A DNA stretch of 64,000 nucleotides from Amblyornis subalaris (GCA_018881555.1 JACAXG010000074.1:2921081-2985080); one strand, 5' to 3'; numbered from the stretch's first letter, positions 25,701-39,611 are shown. Notes: generated by a model not told the origin, from the letters alone. Made by a program: numbers and translations.

Positions 25701-28700
25701 ATTAATAATGTATCCTTTAATGAATAAAAAGCATAACAAAATTTCAGACATCTTGACAATTTTCAAGTTAGGGCTTGGGCCTTTTTAGTATCAATTCTGT
25801 CTCCCCAGGACAGCTTTTTTAAACTAATTGCTCATTGAAGCTCCAAGAATCCCTGTCAGGAAAAAGAAAAAACCCAGTCTTGTTCCTAGGCACTAATAAG
25901 GCACAACCAGCCAGCTGGATGAACTAAGTAATATTGCTGTAAATTAATTACTTTCCTGAAAAGCTGGTGTGTCTGAAGACAAGTTATGTGTGAGAAGGAA
26001 ACTTAAACACTAATATAAAACTGAAGACAACTGCAAAGTCAACACAGAGCGTGAACCTGTTATTCCCACTGGTGAGGTGGGACAAGCCCTGTGAAACCCT
26101 GCATGGTGGTGGATGCAGGGATGGACAGCCTGGTCTGCAGGGAATATAGTGATGGCAAAGAGAGCTGGAGACAGGTCCCCAGAGCTGCCCTCCTAACCAG
26201 GCACTCCAGACACAGCTCAGGCTTTGCTGTTCACCAGACTGGTTTGATTCTGACCCGAAGGAACAAAACCCAAGAAACTGGCTCCTATCCTATGGCTGCT
26301 TGGGTCCTATCCCATTGGTGCCTGGGTTTATGAGAGCCAAGCCTTCTCAGTCTGCTCTTTCTTACTATGGGGACACCTATTCCTTTGGAACTGGAATGGC
26401 ATATTTCACATAGGCTACACCAGGATTATGTCTTAAATGTGAATTTGAGCCCTTTCTTCTGCTCCCACATTCCTTAACACCCACCCAACATCTGACTGAA
26501 GACAGGTGTTCCTNCACAGGTAGCTCCAAAGCTTGGCTTGGATAAAAATTAGAGCTCCTACCGTGGACTGAAGAGCCAGCTGAATGCCAGCCCACGGCAG
26601 GGACGGGCTGAACGCAGCAGCTGGTGTGGTGCTGCAGGTTTGTCTGTGCTTTGTGGTGACACGGCAGGCTGGTACTCAGCACACAAACCAGGCTGCCCTC
26701 TAGAAATGCTCCCAGCCGAGCTTCAGCTGCCAAGAGAACTCAAACACCAGAGCCCAGAGCCATCCCAGCACCAGCAGTCTCAACGTGTGGATATAGACTC
26801 AGCCTCTCAAAGAATATTTGAAACACCAGCCTGAGAAACAAATATTCTATTTCATGATAATGGTCCTTTTCAGCCTCCCATCCCATGAGGGGCTTTTTTT
26901 CTTTTTTTTCCATTTGTCTTACGTGCTTCAAAAGAAATTAAAGTTCCACTTAAATGAAAAAGAAAATGTGAACTTTATGGGAAATAAAAATTCAAACATT
27001 TCTTTCTCTACATTTCCAGCTATTTCAGGGCTAATTGCCTTTGAATTTGTAAATGCAGATAATGAGAAGAATCCTATGTATATGGAATTGAAGAGAATAT
27101 ATGCAGAACAAGTCAAGTACTTGATATCCAATTTAACTTGGAGTTGGATATCAACTTTAAATAAGCAAAAAGGCCTTAAGTTTTTTTCATCATTTTATCC
27201 TTGGGGGATACATATCTGCTATGAACCTAATCAACTACAGAACACCACGGATCCTCTGCAGCAATGCTAATGAATGAACATTCCCGTGGCAGAACAGAGG
27301 TGGATCTTCAGCACCGCAGCTCTGATGGGGTGACCCGACACTGCCCCACACACTTCTGTAAAGATTCGGTGGATGCAAAAGGTTGTGCATAAGCTGCCTT
27401 TCAGGACTTTGGGATCATGACACAGAAGCCAATCATCAGTAAAATACTTTATAATGAAAGCATAGAAGAAGTTCCTCACGTAAAATGACTTTTCTGATCC
27501 ACTGTAGTGTGACATGCAAACCTTCACCCCCCAGTGCTAACAGCATCTAGTAAGGAGGTGAGCTGGACCATGTCCAGACCAAAGCCACAGCAGAAGAGGC
27601 TGTACTGCAGCTCCCAGGATCATCCTTTCCACCAGAGCAAGCAGCAGCTCCCATCAATACAAAGGTCCCTTCCAACACTGTGGTCCTACTGCAAGTAGAA
27701 TTATGTCACTGCCCTGGTGGTTGGAGTAAAGGGCTACCTCTCTTTCTAGAGTTAATGGATCAGTTCCAGGGGAAATGCCAATGTGGAAGGCAGTGGCACT
27801 CTTTGCTCAGGAAGAGAAGTAAGCTAAAAAGAAAGCAGCACTAATTAGAGAGAAGGCATGTGGTCATTTTGCACATCTTTTCTAGAAGCAGCTCAGCACA
27901 GACATTTGGCAGTGACAGTGTCTAAATGCGGCCTTCTAGGAATGGCTAAAATGGGTCTACAGTGATTAGGGCTACTTTGGCAAATTGCTGCAGGTAGGAA
28001 CTGGAAACCTCCTGGCAGCCCTCATTGCTGCCAGTTACAACTACAGCTGATAGACCTAAATTCTGCTCACACTGACACAAATGAAAGTTCACCACCTTCA
28101 GTAGAGTTCCTCCAGTTTAACAGGCACAAGGAGAAGGAGATGCAAAAAATGGACAGTGTTCTTGTCCTAAATCTCTTTCGCACACTGAGTTAGTCTTACC
28201 TTTAGCATCTTCTGCCCCTTCCACTCAGAGTGAGAAGTGGGATGATGCTGCTTTCCCCAGCAGGATCACTTCATTGCATTGATCAGGCTCAGCAAACAAT
28301 GCAATTATTTCAGAGGAAAGTGCAGCAAGCCCTAGTTTTGCTACTTCCTCTTATTACTGAGGAGCATCAGACTACCCAGCCATTTTCCTGCGGCCATCTT
28401 TAAAAAAGGCAATGATCTCAATGTGCTGCTAACCTAATGAGGGCTGTGTGTGACAGAGCCATAGATACATTTTCTCACTAGCCTAATGAGCAAAGTGACA
28501 GACAGTGAAACAGTTCACACTTGAGTAATTTTCTAGTCATCAGCAACTGCAGTGTTCATGGGAGCAGAAGCTGGAGCAGGGACGGAGAGCTATACAATAA
28601 ATACACACTGGCTCCATTGGCCAGAATAAGTTATCACTAGGATAGAGGTCTTGGGGCAAACTCCCTTAGGAAATTCAAACAAAAAGAGTCAATTTAAGGC

Positions 28701-30040
28701 ATCTCTAGCAGTGCATTCAATTAAAATTAAATTTAAAACATAGGATCAGCTGTTGGGCTGTTAGGCCACCTGCCCAAAGGAAGAAAAAAATTAGAGATGT
28801 AACGAACCTTTACTCCTGATGTCTGCAAGCTGCTCGTGAATCACTGAATAGTACCAGCTTCTCACAACCATCCATTCAGCACAAAGTCCACCTCTCCTTT
28901 GTCTCCCACCCCAAGAAGGAAACCAGCAGCAGATAGCTCATTATCCATATTGACAGCAAGCNTTTGCATGAAAAATGCTGCCCTTCTTACATTTTTAATG
29001 TACTGGCAACTTCTTCCAGTGAAACCATTATTTCTCAAAGGAATGTTACGATAAGCCAAGCCTTGGAACATCCACTGGCACAGGCTCCAGGGCAGATACC
29101 ACAAGGAAACAGCAAGAGTCGCTCAGAGCAATGCAGCTCTCCAGGCACTGTTAGTGAACTCAGCACCTCCCATTGCCCTGATGATCAGGGATAGGAGTGG
29201 AGAAGAGACAAAGCCCAGGTACAAGGGAAGGAGCCCTTCCCAAAGATGGGAAGACCAGCTGGTCCAAGGAGAAGCATTTCACCTGCCAGTTGTGTGGTCC
29301 AGGTCTTGAAGAGATGCCACACCAGTCCTTCTTAGCCCTTGATCCATCTCCTTGGCTATTGCAGTTTTTACCAGTGGTAAAATATTATGCCTGTCTCTCT
29401 CCCTTCTTCTCTCAGTTGAAGAGAGGAGACATTTGATGCTGCTGGGACAAATAAAGCAGCAGCTGCACAGAGTCCACCTGCCTAATCCCAGGGCTGTCCC
29501 CCTGTGAATTGGCCTGACTCTCTAAGCAGAAGGGATGTCAGGAAATGAAGAGACTTGTGGTTCCTCACCTGGATCCTTCTGCTGTGACCATTCCTGCCAT
29601 GTGTGGGAACCAACACGTGGGCAGAGGGACAAGTCCCTTAACATTCTAACTGTGCTGGAATCTCCATGGAGAGCTCTGGACATGCTTTAGAGGTGCAGCA
29701 ATCAGGTGTGGCAGAGCTCATGATGCCCTTCAGAACTGGTGCTGCTCTGCAAGCAGCAGTGATCACCATGGCTCCTTCTTTGAGCTGCCCTGTGGGAGCT
29801 GGATGATGCCCAGAACACCTAAACCGACCTCCTGCTGCACCAGTCTCAGTCAGCTGCAGTCCCTGGGTCTGCCTGGGCAAGCACACGGGCTAGAGAGTGG
29901 ATCAAAATACCTCCCAATGACCTCAGCAGCAACAGCAGAGCCCTTGTGCAATTCAATCCTACCCTGCAAGAGCCTGGAGACAGCACACGTCTCAGGCTCT
30001 TGCACTGAGGGCAGAGCAGCTCTCTGGCAGAGCTTTTGCA
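25701..30040. other. Intergenic, no gene recognised
   Basis: This is 4.3 kb of unique-looking sequence. The largest open frame (26,818-27,270, 150 codons) is low-complexity and has no known match. A faint CR1-tail-like phrase occurs near 27,660-27,690 and is too short to call. Confidence 0.55.
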
Positions 30041-30210
30041 CAGTGTTAATCAGCTAATCCTCCCAACCACTCCATAAGTCATTTCTGCGCAGCTTTTCAG
30101 GCTGGTGAGGTGAAGGATTTGCCAGGAGCCACCAGAGGGACAGGTGCAGTTAGCCAGGAACCAAACTCAAAGTTCTGGGCTCTGCTCCTCAGCGTTGGCT
30201 GCTTGGCCAA
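30041..30210 (+). repeat. MIR-like SINE remnant
   Basis: The order of blocks follows the MIR core and flanks: TAATCCTCCCAACCACTCC (MIR: TAATCCTCACAACAACCC), then GGTGAGGTGAAGGATTTGCC (GAGG...GACTTGCC), then AGCCAGGAACCAAACTC (GCCGGGATTCGAACCC), then GGGCTCTGCTCCTCAGCG (GCCCGTGCTCTTAACC). Identity is low, as expected for a very old element. The assignment was made by eye against remembered consensus. Confidence 0.5.
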
Positions 30211-30331
30211 AACCTATTTATCCAAACTCACTGCGAGCTTGGCTGAACTGTTGTTTTTTCTGACATTTCTCCTTGCATGTGTGAAAGAATCCCCTTGGCT
30301 TGTGATAGAAGGCCTGTAGTTCAGGAGATGA

Positions 30332-30435
30332 ATGGGCTCTGAGTCAGGTGCCTCTGTTCTACTGTATCTTCCCTGGGTCACCCAAGGCAGGGCATTTAAA
30401 CCCTCTGCACCACACTTGTCATGTTGGAAGAACCC
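30332..30435 (-). repeat. MIR-like SINE remnant, antisense
   Basis: The plus strand reads GGGCTCTGAGTCAGGTGCCT, then CACCCAAGGCAGGGCATTT, then AAACCCTCTGCACCACACTT. This parallels the reverse complement of MIR (GGCTCTGGAGTCAGACTGCC ... CCTTGGGCAAGTCACTTAAC ... CCTCTGTGCCTCAGTTTCC). It lies about 120 bases from a plus-orientation copy, so the two form an inverted pair. Confidence 0.45.
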
Positions 30436-33400
30436 AAAATTGCTTCAAAAATGTTGTATCAGCTTCAGGTAAGCCAATAAACACTGGTATCTTTTAAAAT
30501 TAGGGAATTCAGTGCTTATCTCTCCCTGACTTTCACGGGGGCTCAGTATTCAATTCCTTTAGGCTATTTTAAAGACCCTTGTCTAGAAAAAGAAACTGGC
30601 ATTTATGGGCACAGCACAAATATTAAACTACTTTGAATAACTCTTCATGTGAAACTGCTCATGCGCAATAAAAACAGCAGTGTTTTCCAGTATAAATAAT
30701 CACTCATTTCTTGAAATCATAAATCATTCACCTTTTGAATTATTTGGGTGTCAAGGGATAAACTGTTAAATCTATATTTAGTATCTAACTCAAAGTCCTG
30801 CCTGGTCTTTGGCAGTACTGCATGCTCTTCAGCTGAGAGAACTTGTACACCAGATCCTTTGGACAAAAGTGCTTAAATTTGAACTTACAAGCTTACATTT
30901 AAAAACTCCACCCAATATTTAAGAGAACTGAAAATCAGTTAAAACCTGTTCTGAGCATTTTCAAAAATTACACACTGGAAGGTGTTCCAGCTGAAAATGC
31001 ATTTTAACTAATTTTTCATAAATTTCTTCCTTCTTTTAAATTCTGTCTTGCTTGTCACAGATACCTTGGAACATGACATCCTGGCTCTGGCCATAGCAGC
31101 CATGCTCTGGATCACTCAACAGAGGCAGAGAGTGAAGAGCCAGGCTTGGGGGGAAACCAGCCAGTTGTGCCAGGGAAATGGGACAGCAGGACGGGACAGA
31201 GCTTGCGGTGCAGTGCTGCAAAGGAGAGCTGTACCATCCTTGTGGTGGGAGATGCCAGCCCCCTGTGTAACCCTCACCATCAACATGCTGGATTTGACAA
31301 GTCTGTGCACCAGTAACCCAGCTGCAGCCCAGGTGATTTTAATACCCTGAGCCATTTGAGTGTCTGCATTGAAAGTCTGTCCTGGACTAGATATGGTGCA
31401 GCATTTCTAAAGGGGTCTGTGTGAAACTCCCTGATTCCAGTCCCTGAGCAGAGATGGACACACAGAATGTGCCAAAAAAATGTTCATCCAAGCAGAAAGT
31501 GTCAGGAGGATTTTATACAGGAAAAAAGATTTGAAGAAACTCAGTGGTTAAGGGAATGTTCATTTTACTTTGTAATTCACCTTAACTGATCCTGTATGTG
31601 AACCAAAACCCCCGAGACGAGAAATGTTTGCAAAAGATATAAACCTGTGAAATGGTGGGACAAATAGTTTCTCCTCCTCTGGTAAAATGAAACAGCAGCT
31701 ACTTGGGAAAAGAATCCACGTGCCAAATCTGTAAATATGCTCTACCTCTTTTTATGCTGCTGCTATAATTAATGTAAGAGCCTTTAAAATTCCTATCTGA
31801 TACTTACACTTGTTATAGCAACATATTTAATTCCAGAGCTACATCCTTTAGCAGATTCTTTTACTTCATTCAAATTACTAATCGTTTAGATTCTCTCTGA
31901 AAGTCTTTCCTCCCTCACTCCCCATGCATGCTTAACCTAATTAACTATAAATGAGAAAAAATGCTATTCACATAAAAAGAAAATGTTAACCTATAAATTA
32001 TCCAGCACTCCCTCCTGAGGCTGGCAACGCCTCTTGCAGAAAAGCTCAAATGTTGGTGCAGTATTCTTGGCTTCCTATCCACTTTCTGCCACCCAAAATC
32101 ATTTTATACAACACATTACTCTGCCATTTTGTACATCTGGCAACATTTACTGATACTAAGTCCTCTCCCGTGTTTTCAAGATTACACGAAGGAGGATTTC
32201 TAGGATGATTAATTGGAGAGAGAAAATCATTCCTTTACATTTCAAGGAACATTTGCAGAAGACTAATGGTCATTTATGGAAATATGGCCTCTTTATACCC
32301 ATTAATGTCTTCCAGTGCTCCCTGTGGGTCACACAATTAACCACCCCTTTGTGTTTCTTTGCTGCCGTCATCCAAAATCCTCTCAGTTGTTGTCATCCGT
32401 TGAAAATCTTCTGCTTTGCCATGACCAGATCAAAAGCACACTCAGGTTCATGGGACTGAGCCATCTAAGAGACAGGATCCTTACTCTCTATGTTTCTCCT
32501 CAAAATGCAGTTTTTTCCAGAGGCTCTCAACTGCATTTTGCCAAATTCGACCCCTGACAACCATTTCCAAATGTATTTGTAAATCCAAATAAAAAGTAGA
32601 GAGAGGCAGAGCTTTATTTTCTAATTCTATTCCCATGCTTTTGTAATGTTACTCATCCCACTCTCTCCAGTGGTGATGGAAAGGGCTTTGCTGTGCCTAG
32701 CACAATATTATTCTGATCCATAGCTGGAGCTCCAGAGCACTGCTGTATCTTATTGCTATTGTCATTAGTGTTACCATTATTTGGAATTATAACAGTTCCA
32801 ACAAAACCTGACATAACAGACCCCTGCCCCATAAAGGTGTGCCCAGGCACTAGGTCACATCATGGGCACCACCAGGAATGCTGGGCCCAAGTGAAGACTG
32901 GCACTAGGCATATCTGAGGGAAATGACCTTTCCAGCATATTTTCCACAGTTCCCTGCTCTCTGCCTCTATCTCCCTGTCGCTGCAGGGCTCTGTGTCAGT
33001 GTCCCGAGGGCATTCATAGGCCCTAATGGCCCAGGGACTGGAATTACACAGTGTGTTGCCCAGTTTTTTCCCTTTTGCCAATGAAAGGAGACTGATCTGG
33101 CAACAGCCTCTTGCCAGGACGTTTGTGTGCACTCTATTTTGGAACTGGCATCTCACCAGCTCGTGGTTTAATTTACCACCAATTCCATTGCACTGCCCAA
33201 TGTTAACCCCTTGCACTGTCTATGAGCTCCATCTTAAACTGGGAGGGCAAAGTGCTTACAAATGAGCTAGGAAGTATGGGCTTTCCATTGTGAATGGAAA
33301 TCTTTTATTTCCTTTTGCTATCATTATCCTTTCTTATTTTGATTTAACAAAAGATAACAGAAAGTACATGTATGTTGAATAAAAGGCACAGTGTTACCAA

Positions 33401-35059
33401 ACTATCCAGGTGTAAGTTGTATCACACCTGATAATAACATCCATGTAACGAGCCTGGGGCCAGGAAATGAGTTCTCAGTTGTTCCACAGCTGCATGAGGG
33501 GAAGATTTCTCTGTGGTGACCCAAAAACTAGAAAGATGGTTCTAAGGATTGAAGCAAACACTGCCACTGCCATCCCTGCAGCCACATCCCTCGGCATCTC
33601 CCGCATCCAGAGCTCAGACACCACCGGGAAGCTGATGCTGTCTCAGACAATGCCTGAGGCATTCAGAGGACACTGGTCCCAGGCACACGCGGTGTTGTCA
33701 CCTTCCAGTGGAGATGGCTGATGCCGAGAACAATCTCTCTTTCCAAGGAGGCAGAGGAGTTACAGCCTTCAGCCAACACCAGGGATGGGTATCTGCTGAC
33801 AGCTGTGGTTTGCTACAGTTTCCTTTGCTGTCCCTGTAACTTNTTTCAGGTACTTTATGAAGTGAAAAATACCAACACTGAGGTTTTTTGCCCTTGATAT
33901 CAAAAAACACAAACCCAAGCACAGAAGAAAATGAGAGAGAAAAAGGAGAAATGAGGACAACACTGATAAAAACAGGGAGAAATGCTAGATCAAAACACTG
34001 TAAGTTTAAAAAGAGATGAATTGCTTATCTGTTCATTCCCAATTCCCTGAAATTTTCCCCATTTTGATGGTGCTTGATCACAAGCTGAGAAGAGATGGGC
34101 CTTCCAGCTGTGAGAAGACAGCCTCATACCNAAACAGGAAAGAGAAGCATAACCTACTTGCCATTCCTAAATAGCGTAAAAGAAAATTTCAGGAACAAAC
34201 TGCTGGCATTTTACTTTAGCTTCCTGCATAGCAAAATCAAGACAGATTTAATGAGTGTGTTGCATTATATGGAGCAGGAAACACTGTCAACATCACACAA
34301 ATTAGTTGAGATTTTTATACATATACAATTCTGCTAAAATATTCCTGTTAAAGGTATGTGTAAAATTCAGGAGACAACAATGCCATCTAATCTTTTCTGA
34401 GTTTAACATTGCTTCAGGAAGATTTACAGCACTTTAGCAGAAAATTACAAAAGCTGTGCATGTACATTCACTCATATTTTTTACCCTAATTTTCCTGCAG
34501 AAAGCCCCGTGCTCTTTTCTGTGGTCACTCCAAAGACTGAACCAGCACCACAGGACCTTGCAGACAGACCCCCATCACACCTACCCACCCCGCTCTCTCC
34601 CCACAACCTCCCTCACCCTTAATACCTGAAATGTGTGCTCCCTGAGCCATATCCGTTCCCTCTCTCCCATTTGCCATCAGAGGCTGAGCCCTTTCCCCCA
34701 GCCCCTNGCCAAGGGAGCACCAGCCAGTCCTGCCCTTTTCCCTCATTCCTGTGCCTGCACCAACCCCAACCCCTGCCTTTTCTGTTTGCTGCCAAGAGCC
34801 CCTTTCATCAATCGGTTTGCAGGAATACAACTGCTAAGAATTTTAGTTAATTGGTACTAATTATAGTTAAGGGTAACTAGGGGCACGCTCACAGGGGGGA
34901 GGGAGGGCTGAAGGAGGAGAAATATAATTCAGTACGCTTCCAGCTCTGTACACACACTTAGCTGAGCAGGGTTAATAAGAGCATCAGTCTGGTTCCCGAG
35001 CACACAAGAGGTAAATAGAAGCCATTTTTCATGTTTTATTCTGCAGGCACACTTTTACC
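30436..35059. other. Intergenic, no gene recognised
   Basis: This is 4.6 kb without a convincing exon or CR1. Open frames of 60-118 codons occur on both strands but overlap each other and lack similarity to known proteins. A pyrimidine-rich patch at about 34,555-34,800 accounts for the antiparallel frames there. Confidence 0.5.
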
Positions 35060-35165
35060 ATGGCCCGTTTTACAAGTGAGGTAAATGAGTCATAGAAAAA
35101 GCAAGTAGCTTGACCAAGGCTTTGCAGTAAGACATCGGCAACACAGAGAGAGCACTGCAGGAACT
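35060..35165 (+). repeat. MIR-like SINE remnant
   Basis: The plus strand has TTTTACAAGTGAGGTAAATG, then AGTCATAGAAAAAGCAAGTA, then GCTTGACCAAGGCTTTGCAG. This parallels the MIR core TTTTACAGATGAGGAAACTG, AGGCACAGAGAGGTTAAGTG, ACTTGCCCAAGGTCACACAG. The phrase TTGATCCTCATGAGAAC just downstream (about 35,180-35,196) resembles the start of a second copy. Confidence 0.6.
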
Positions 35166-38100
35166 ACTTTCCAGCCCACTTGATCCTCATGAGAACAAAA
35201 TCTTGCCTTATTTTTATTATCATTGTTGCTGTGTAATAGCTACCCTCATCTCCAGGATCAGAAATTTTAGGCTAAGCTGTGGCACAGCTGCACAATTGAA
35301 TTTGAATTAATCAATCCTTAATCCCTGATTAGGTGAACACAGCAAGAAGAAAATATCTGAGGGAAAGAAAACTTCTATCAGAAATGAAATTATTACTTGA
35401 GAGGCTAACGTCCTGCATCAGTTTGCAATTGATAAGATTCAGTATGCAGCAGTGGAAAAATATTAGAAAGTCTATTAGGAGACACTTTGGTGAATATTGT
35501 GTTCCAACCTTTAAAATCCAAGCTGTGCCTCAAGATTGTAACTATCTTTTTGCTCCAGAACAAAAAAAAATTTGAAAGGCATGACTATTAAGCAAGGATA
35601 AAGGTTGAGTCATAAGCAAATGTCATGTTATAGATTTACCTACCAACAAGAAGCCAGCAGGGTTCAGGTCAGGGGTTAATGAAAGACATCCAAAGGTCAC
35701 TCCGTGATTATGTGCGAGCATGAGTTTAATAGGGCACGAGGACGACAGACACTGACAGAAGATTTATACCAGAGGTGATGACACCGCTCCGAATAGTGCT
35801 GATAAAAAGAGCCCCAATATGGGCCTGAACAGAATGATGAATGGTGCCCAGGGCTGCTCACACTTCTCATTATAAGCTCCTTCACTCATGGTGGCACTTA
35901 GCAGCNTTTATTTACTGGGCTTTGATGGTACTGAGCAGAAGCACAGTATATCTAATACTTTAAATGTAGACTTGCCATATAAAAATGAAACAAGAGATAA
36001 GATTAGACCATTGAATAATTGCCCAGCTTTCCTGCAGAGATTATATTCACTAGTGCTAACATTATTTTTTTCCTAATGTTCTAGTGTACGAACAGCTCAA
36101 GTGAATTAATTTTCTAAGGCAGAAGGTCAAAGGAAAGTAACTGATAAGCGTTGTGCCTGCTATAGAATATCACTTTACAATATTCTCGCCTCCTCATTTA
36201 TCAGATAGAGAGTAAGAGATAATATAATAAAGGTATACAAACATATTTTTTGTCATGAGGAATGTAGTTTTAGTTGTCCCAAGAGTTATTTTTCCTTGTG
36301 GCTTTTAGTAGGAAGAGGATCAGAGAAGTCAGCCAATATTGTCAAAATAACAAAAAAAAACCCACAAAAAATCAACAACAAACCTTAGGACCAAACCCAA
36401 GGAAAACTGAGACCTGATAAATAACATGCACTGCACCAAGAAACTCCTTTTCAGACTGTTATATATTTATCAAACCACTGGAGTGTGAATTTATGAATAA
36501 GTCTTATCATCTTTCAGGCAGCAGACACAATAAAAATTAGAACTACAGAAAATTGTGGGTATTACAAAAGGTTATTTCTATCAATTCATATGTANCTGGA
36601 GATGGGAATGTCACAGAAAAAAGTTCTGTCTGTCTTTCCACTCACACCTTCACCCAGAGACAGAGAAGTGCTTCATGACGTCATATTTAACATTTAGTTG
36701 GACATGGAGCAACATAAATAAATTCTTACTCAACCAAGATGAGTTGTAAATAGCGTAGGTAATTTTGAGAGGTGGAGAGCTTACAGTACCATCCCTCTCC
36801 AAGATAGTTCATTTAGTCATCTCCCCTGTGCTGCCATTATTGCTACTTCCCCATCCATCTGTGTTTTACACCATATCCATCTCATAGCACCTCAATATGT
36901 GATAAACAGGGAAAAAACTCCACCTGCATTTCAGAAAGAAATGAATATCTCCTGGATTACCTTGAAAATCGCATAGTGGTGTCTAATACCTGAAGGGCAT
37001 CTAAAGGTCCAGTAGATCCCTCAGGACAAGGGACTCCAGAAAACCAGGCGTATGCCAGGCAAAAGTGGCTGAAGTGTCACATCTAGTGAGGAGAGAGGAA
37101 TTACAGTCACTTAACACTTCTACTTGACTAGGAGTGAAAAAAGAAAAGCAATGTAAATAACCCCTTATCCCTGTGCAGCACATGAGACCTGTGCACTGTG
37201 TGAGCCAAAAGAGAACACAAGTGGTCCTGGCTTTGTACCAGGCTTCTGCAACATGGCAAACTCCAACCTGAGAGGAAGAAACGTCTTTTGTTACCAAACC
37301 AGGTATTCCATCAACTCACACCCGTGATACAAGTCACAGAATAGCCATTTCTCACTCACCTCTTTCATCTATGCCCAGAGCAGATGGACATAGATTTTTT
37401 TTTTTCATTTAAAGGACCTCCCTCAGTTTTCCAACGTTTTCCAAGTACAGCAGAATAATTTACCAAAAATACCTTTAAGCAGCATTTCTCAANAGCAAGT
37501 TGTTTATTAATCTTTGACATTTGGGTACCTATTTTCCCGTTTAGAAAAAACAATGCAATCAGTTTATNTGATAAGGCTTTACACTGGGGTAATCACTAAA
37601 AATTAATAGAAATATATCAACACGGACATTAAAATACAGTGTGTTCAGGGTACATTCAGATATAAGAAAACTGATGAAAAGGCAGGGGGCAGAATGGGTT
37701 TTCTTTNAAGCCCTCTAGTCATCAGTGTCACGCTGTCATTCAGCATGTTTTATTGTCCACTTGAATCAAATGAATAGAACAATCTAAGGGAAGCCACAGT
37801 GTTTCTGGCAGACAGTGTATTTTTTACTGAGGCAGACAATAAAATGTTAGTAAAGCATCTGAAGTGGCTCTACACCAAATGAGGATGAGATTTCTTATTT
37901 ATGAATAAGAAAAAAANCCCCATGAATGACACTCCTTATTTATTATGCAGTAAAAGAGAAAGCCAGGGCAACTGAAATTCTGCATAGAGAGCAAGCAGAA
38001 ATGTATCCATGTTCTAGCACAGCCACAAGAGACCAAGTTTCATCTGAAGATGTAAGATGTAAAATCACTGCTGGTTCTGAAGTTAAGATCACTTTTTCTG

Positions 38101-39609
38101 AAGCAGCAGAAAAATGACAAAACGGTACCCATTTTGGCCCATGTTCTGGTTACCAGCATGTCAAACGACTTCTAAAGTCTCTAAGAATATATAGCTAAAA
38201 TCTCATAACTAGAATAAACCATGATCTTTATTCTGCTGCACCACAAATGCAAAAAGAGTGCTGAAATTGTATAAGCAGATTACTCTCAAAAAGACTGTTG
38301 CACGAAATTCCCCTTGTTTTAATAATATATTTGGCAACTGACACATGGCTTTGAATTTATTTGGAGTGGACAATCTTCATACAACTCTCAGGGAGCTGGT
38401 GCCCTTTCCCAAGGTAGTTATGTTATTTGGAGTCCAGCATCTGCCCTGGAGATCCAAACTCAAAACAAACTAATTATCAGACAATCTAATCTGCCAGATT
38501 TAGATCAAATCTCTAGAAGAACTGGTTGTTAATTGTAGGTATATGCATGTATATACGTGCATATCTGTATGGACAATATTTTTAGTGTAACACTCTGTGA
38601 ATTTAATTAATTTAGTTCTTGGAAAAGCTTTCTTCCGAGAAAGGCCAGAAAAGAAAGTACTGTGACAACAGCCATAAATCCACAGCAGCAGATCAGCTGG
38701 GTAAGTAGCACAGGGCACAAGTTGTATTTAAAGTATTTGTGTTCTCTTTGGGTATGTGTGTTTATCTTTATGCAAGTGCTGGCCTGCTCAGAGTACTTCA
38801 ATTCCTGGATAATGGAAAGACCATCAGAAACCTGAATCTCATCATCTTGTTTCATAAATGAATCACCCAAGCAAAAACAAGAAAAAAAAACCTTACCAAA
38901 AAAAAACCACAAAGAACAATCCAAACACAAACACAGTACAGAGATTTTGTCTCTGCAACGTGAAGGCCAAGTTCTTCACTGGGGTAAATTTACAATGCCA
39001 GCAGAAATTCACATCCAAAATGTGTAGCATAAGAGGTAAGGGTAAGACAAAATCCAGGATCCAGTTTAGGCTGGTTGTAGTTCAGTGTTCCACATCAGCA
39101 AGACAGCTGGGCATGTATTTTTCAGTACATGTGAAGTCCTGTGTACTTTAGTTCAACTTCTGTCTGATAATCAGTTTCTGTCTGATAATTCTACTAAAAG
39201 ATATAAGAATAAAAAAAAAATCTTCCTCATTAAACCTTCTTAAGCCTTCCTCATTAAACCTTGAGAATATGTAGAAGGGAATATAACTGATTCTGTTAAC
39301 AGNTCCATTTGCCATCACATTAAAATGTAAGTTCAGAAGGTCCATACCCCATGTTCTGGTTGTAACATCAAATCTTACACAACACTGCTAAGCCTCTGCT
39401 TTCATCAGAAAAGGTCAAGTTGAAGCAGTAGGTCAGAAATCCAGGACGGCCTAACAATTCTTTGCTGACACTAACTAGTGGGTCACTANAGAACAAAGAG
39501 ACAATTCTTTATCTTTTCACAGGGATTATAGCAAAAATGGTAATATAATTATGAAAGAGGAAAAGGCCTAAGAACTCTGCAATACCAATTCCATTTATAT
39601 CATATTACC
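35166..39609. other. Intergenic, no gene recognised
   Basis: This is 4.4 kb of AT-rich sequence with A-rich, CCA/AAC-type low-complexity patches near 36,350-36,385 and 38,878-38,935. Two different short direct duplications lie close together at about 39,158-39,262. I support no exon or RNA gene. Confidence 0.5.
39158..39262. repeat. Two adjacent short direct duplications
   Basis: TTCTGTCTGATAAT occurs at 39,158-39,171 and again at 39,176-39,189. CTTCCTCATTAAACCTT occurs at 39,222-39,238 and again at 39,246-39,262. The copies are identical. An A run (about 39,211-39,220) lies between the two pairs, so replication slippage is a plausible origin. Confidence 0.8.
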
Positions 39610-39611
39610 GT

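Noticed and set aside
26818..27270. 150-codon open frame, plus strand
   Set aside because: Low-complexity Phe/Lys/Asn-rich translation of AT-rich DNA, with an antiparallel open frame over the same bases.
27655..27690. AAAGGTCCCTTCCAACACTG phrase like a sense CR1 tail
   Set aside because: It is only about 20 bases of resemblance, with no terminal ATTCTATG repeat and no upstream CR1 sequence.
37700..37735. GCCCTCTAGTCATCAG as a CTCF-like site
   Set aside because: It diverges from the CTCF core right after CCCTCTAGT, so it is too weak to list.
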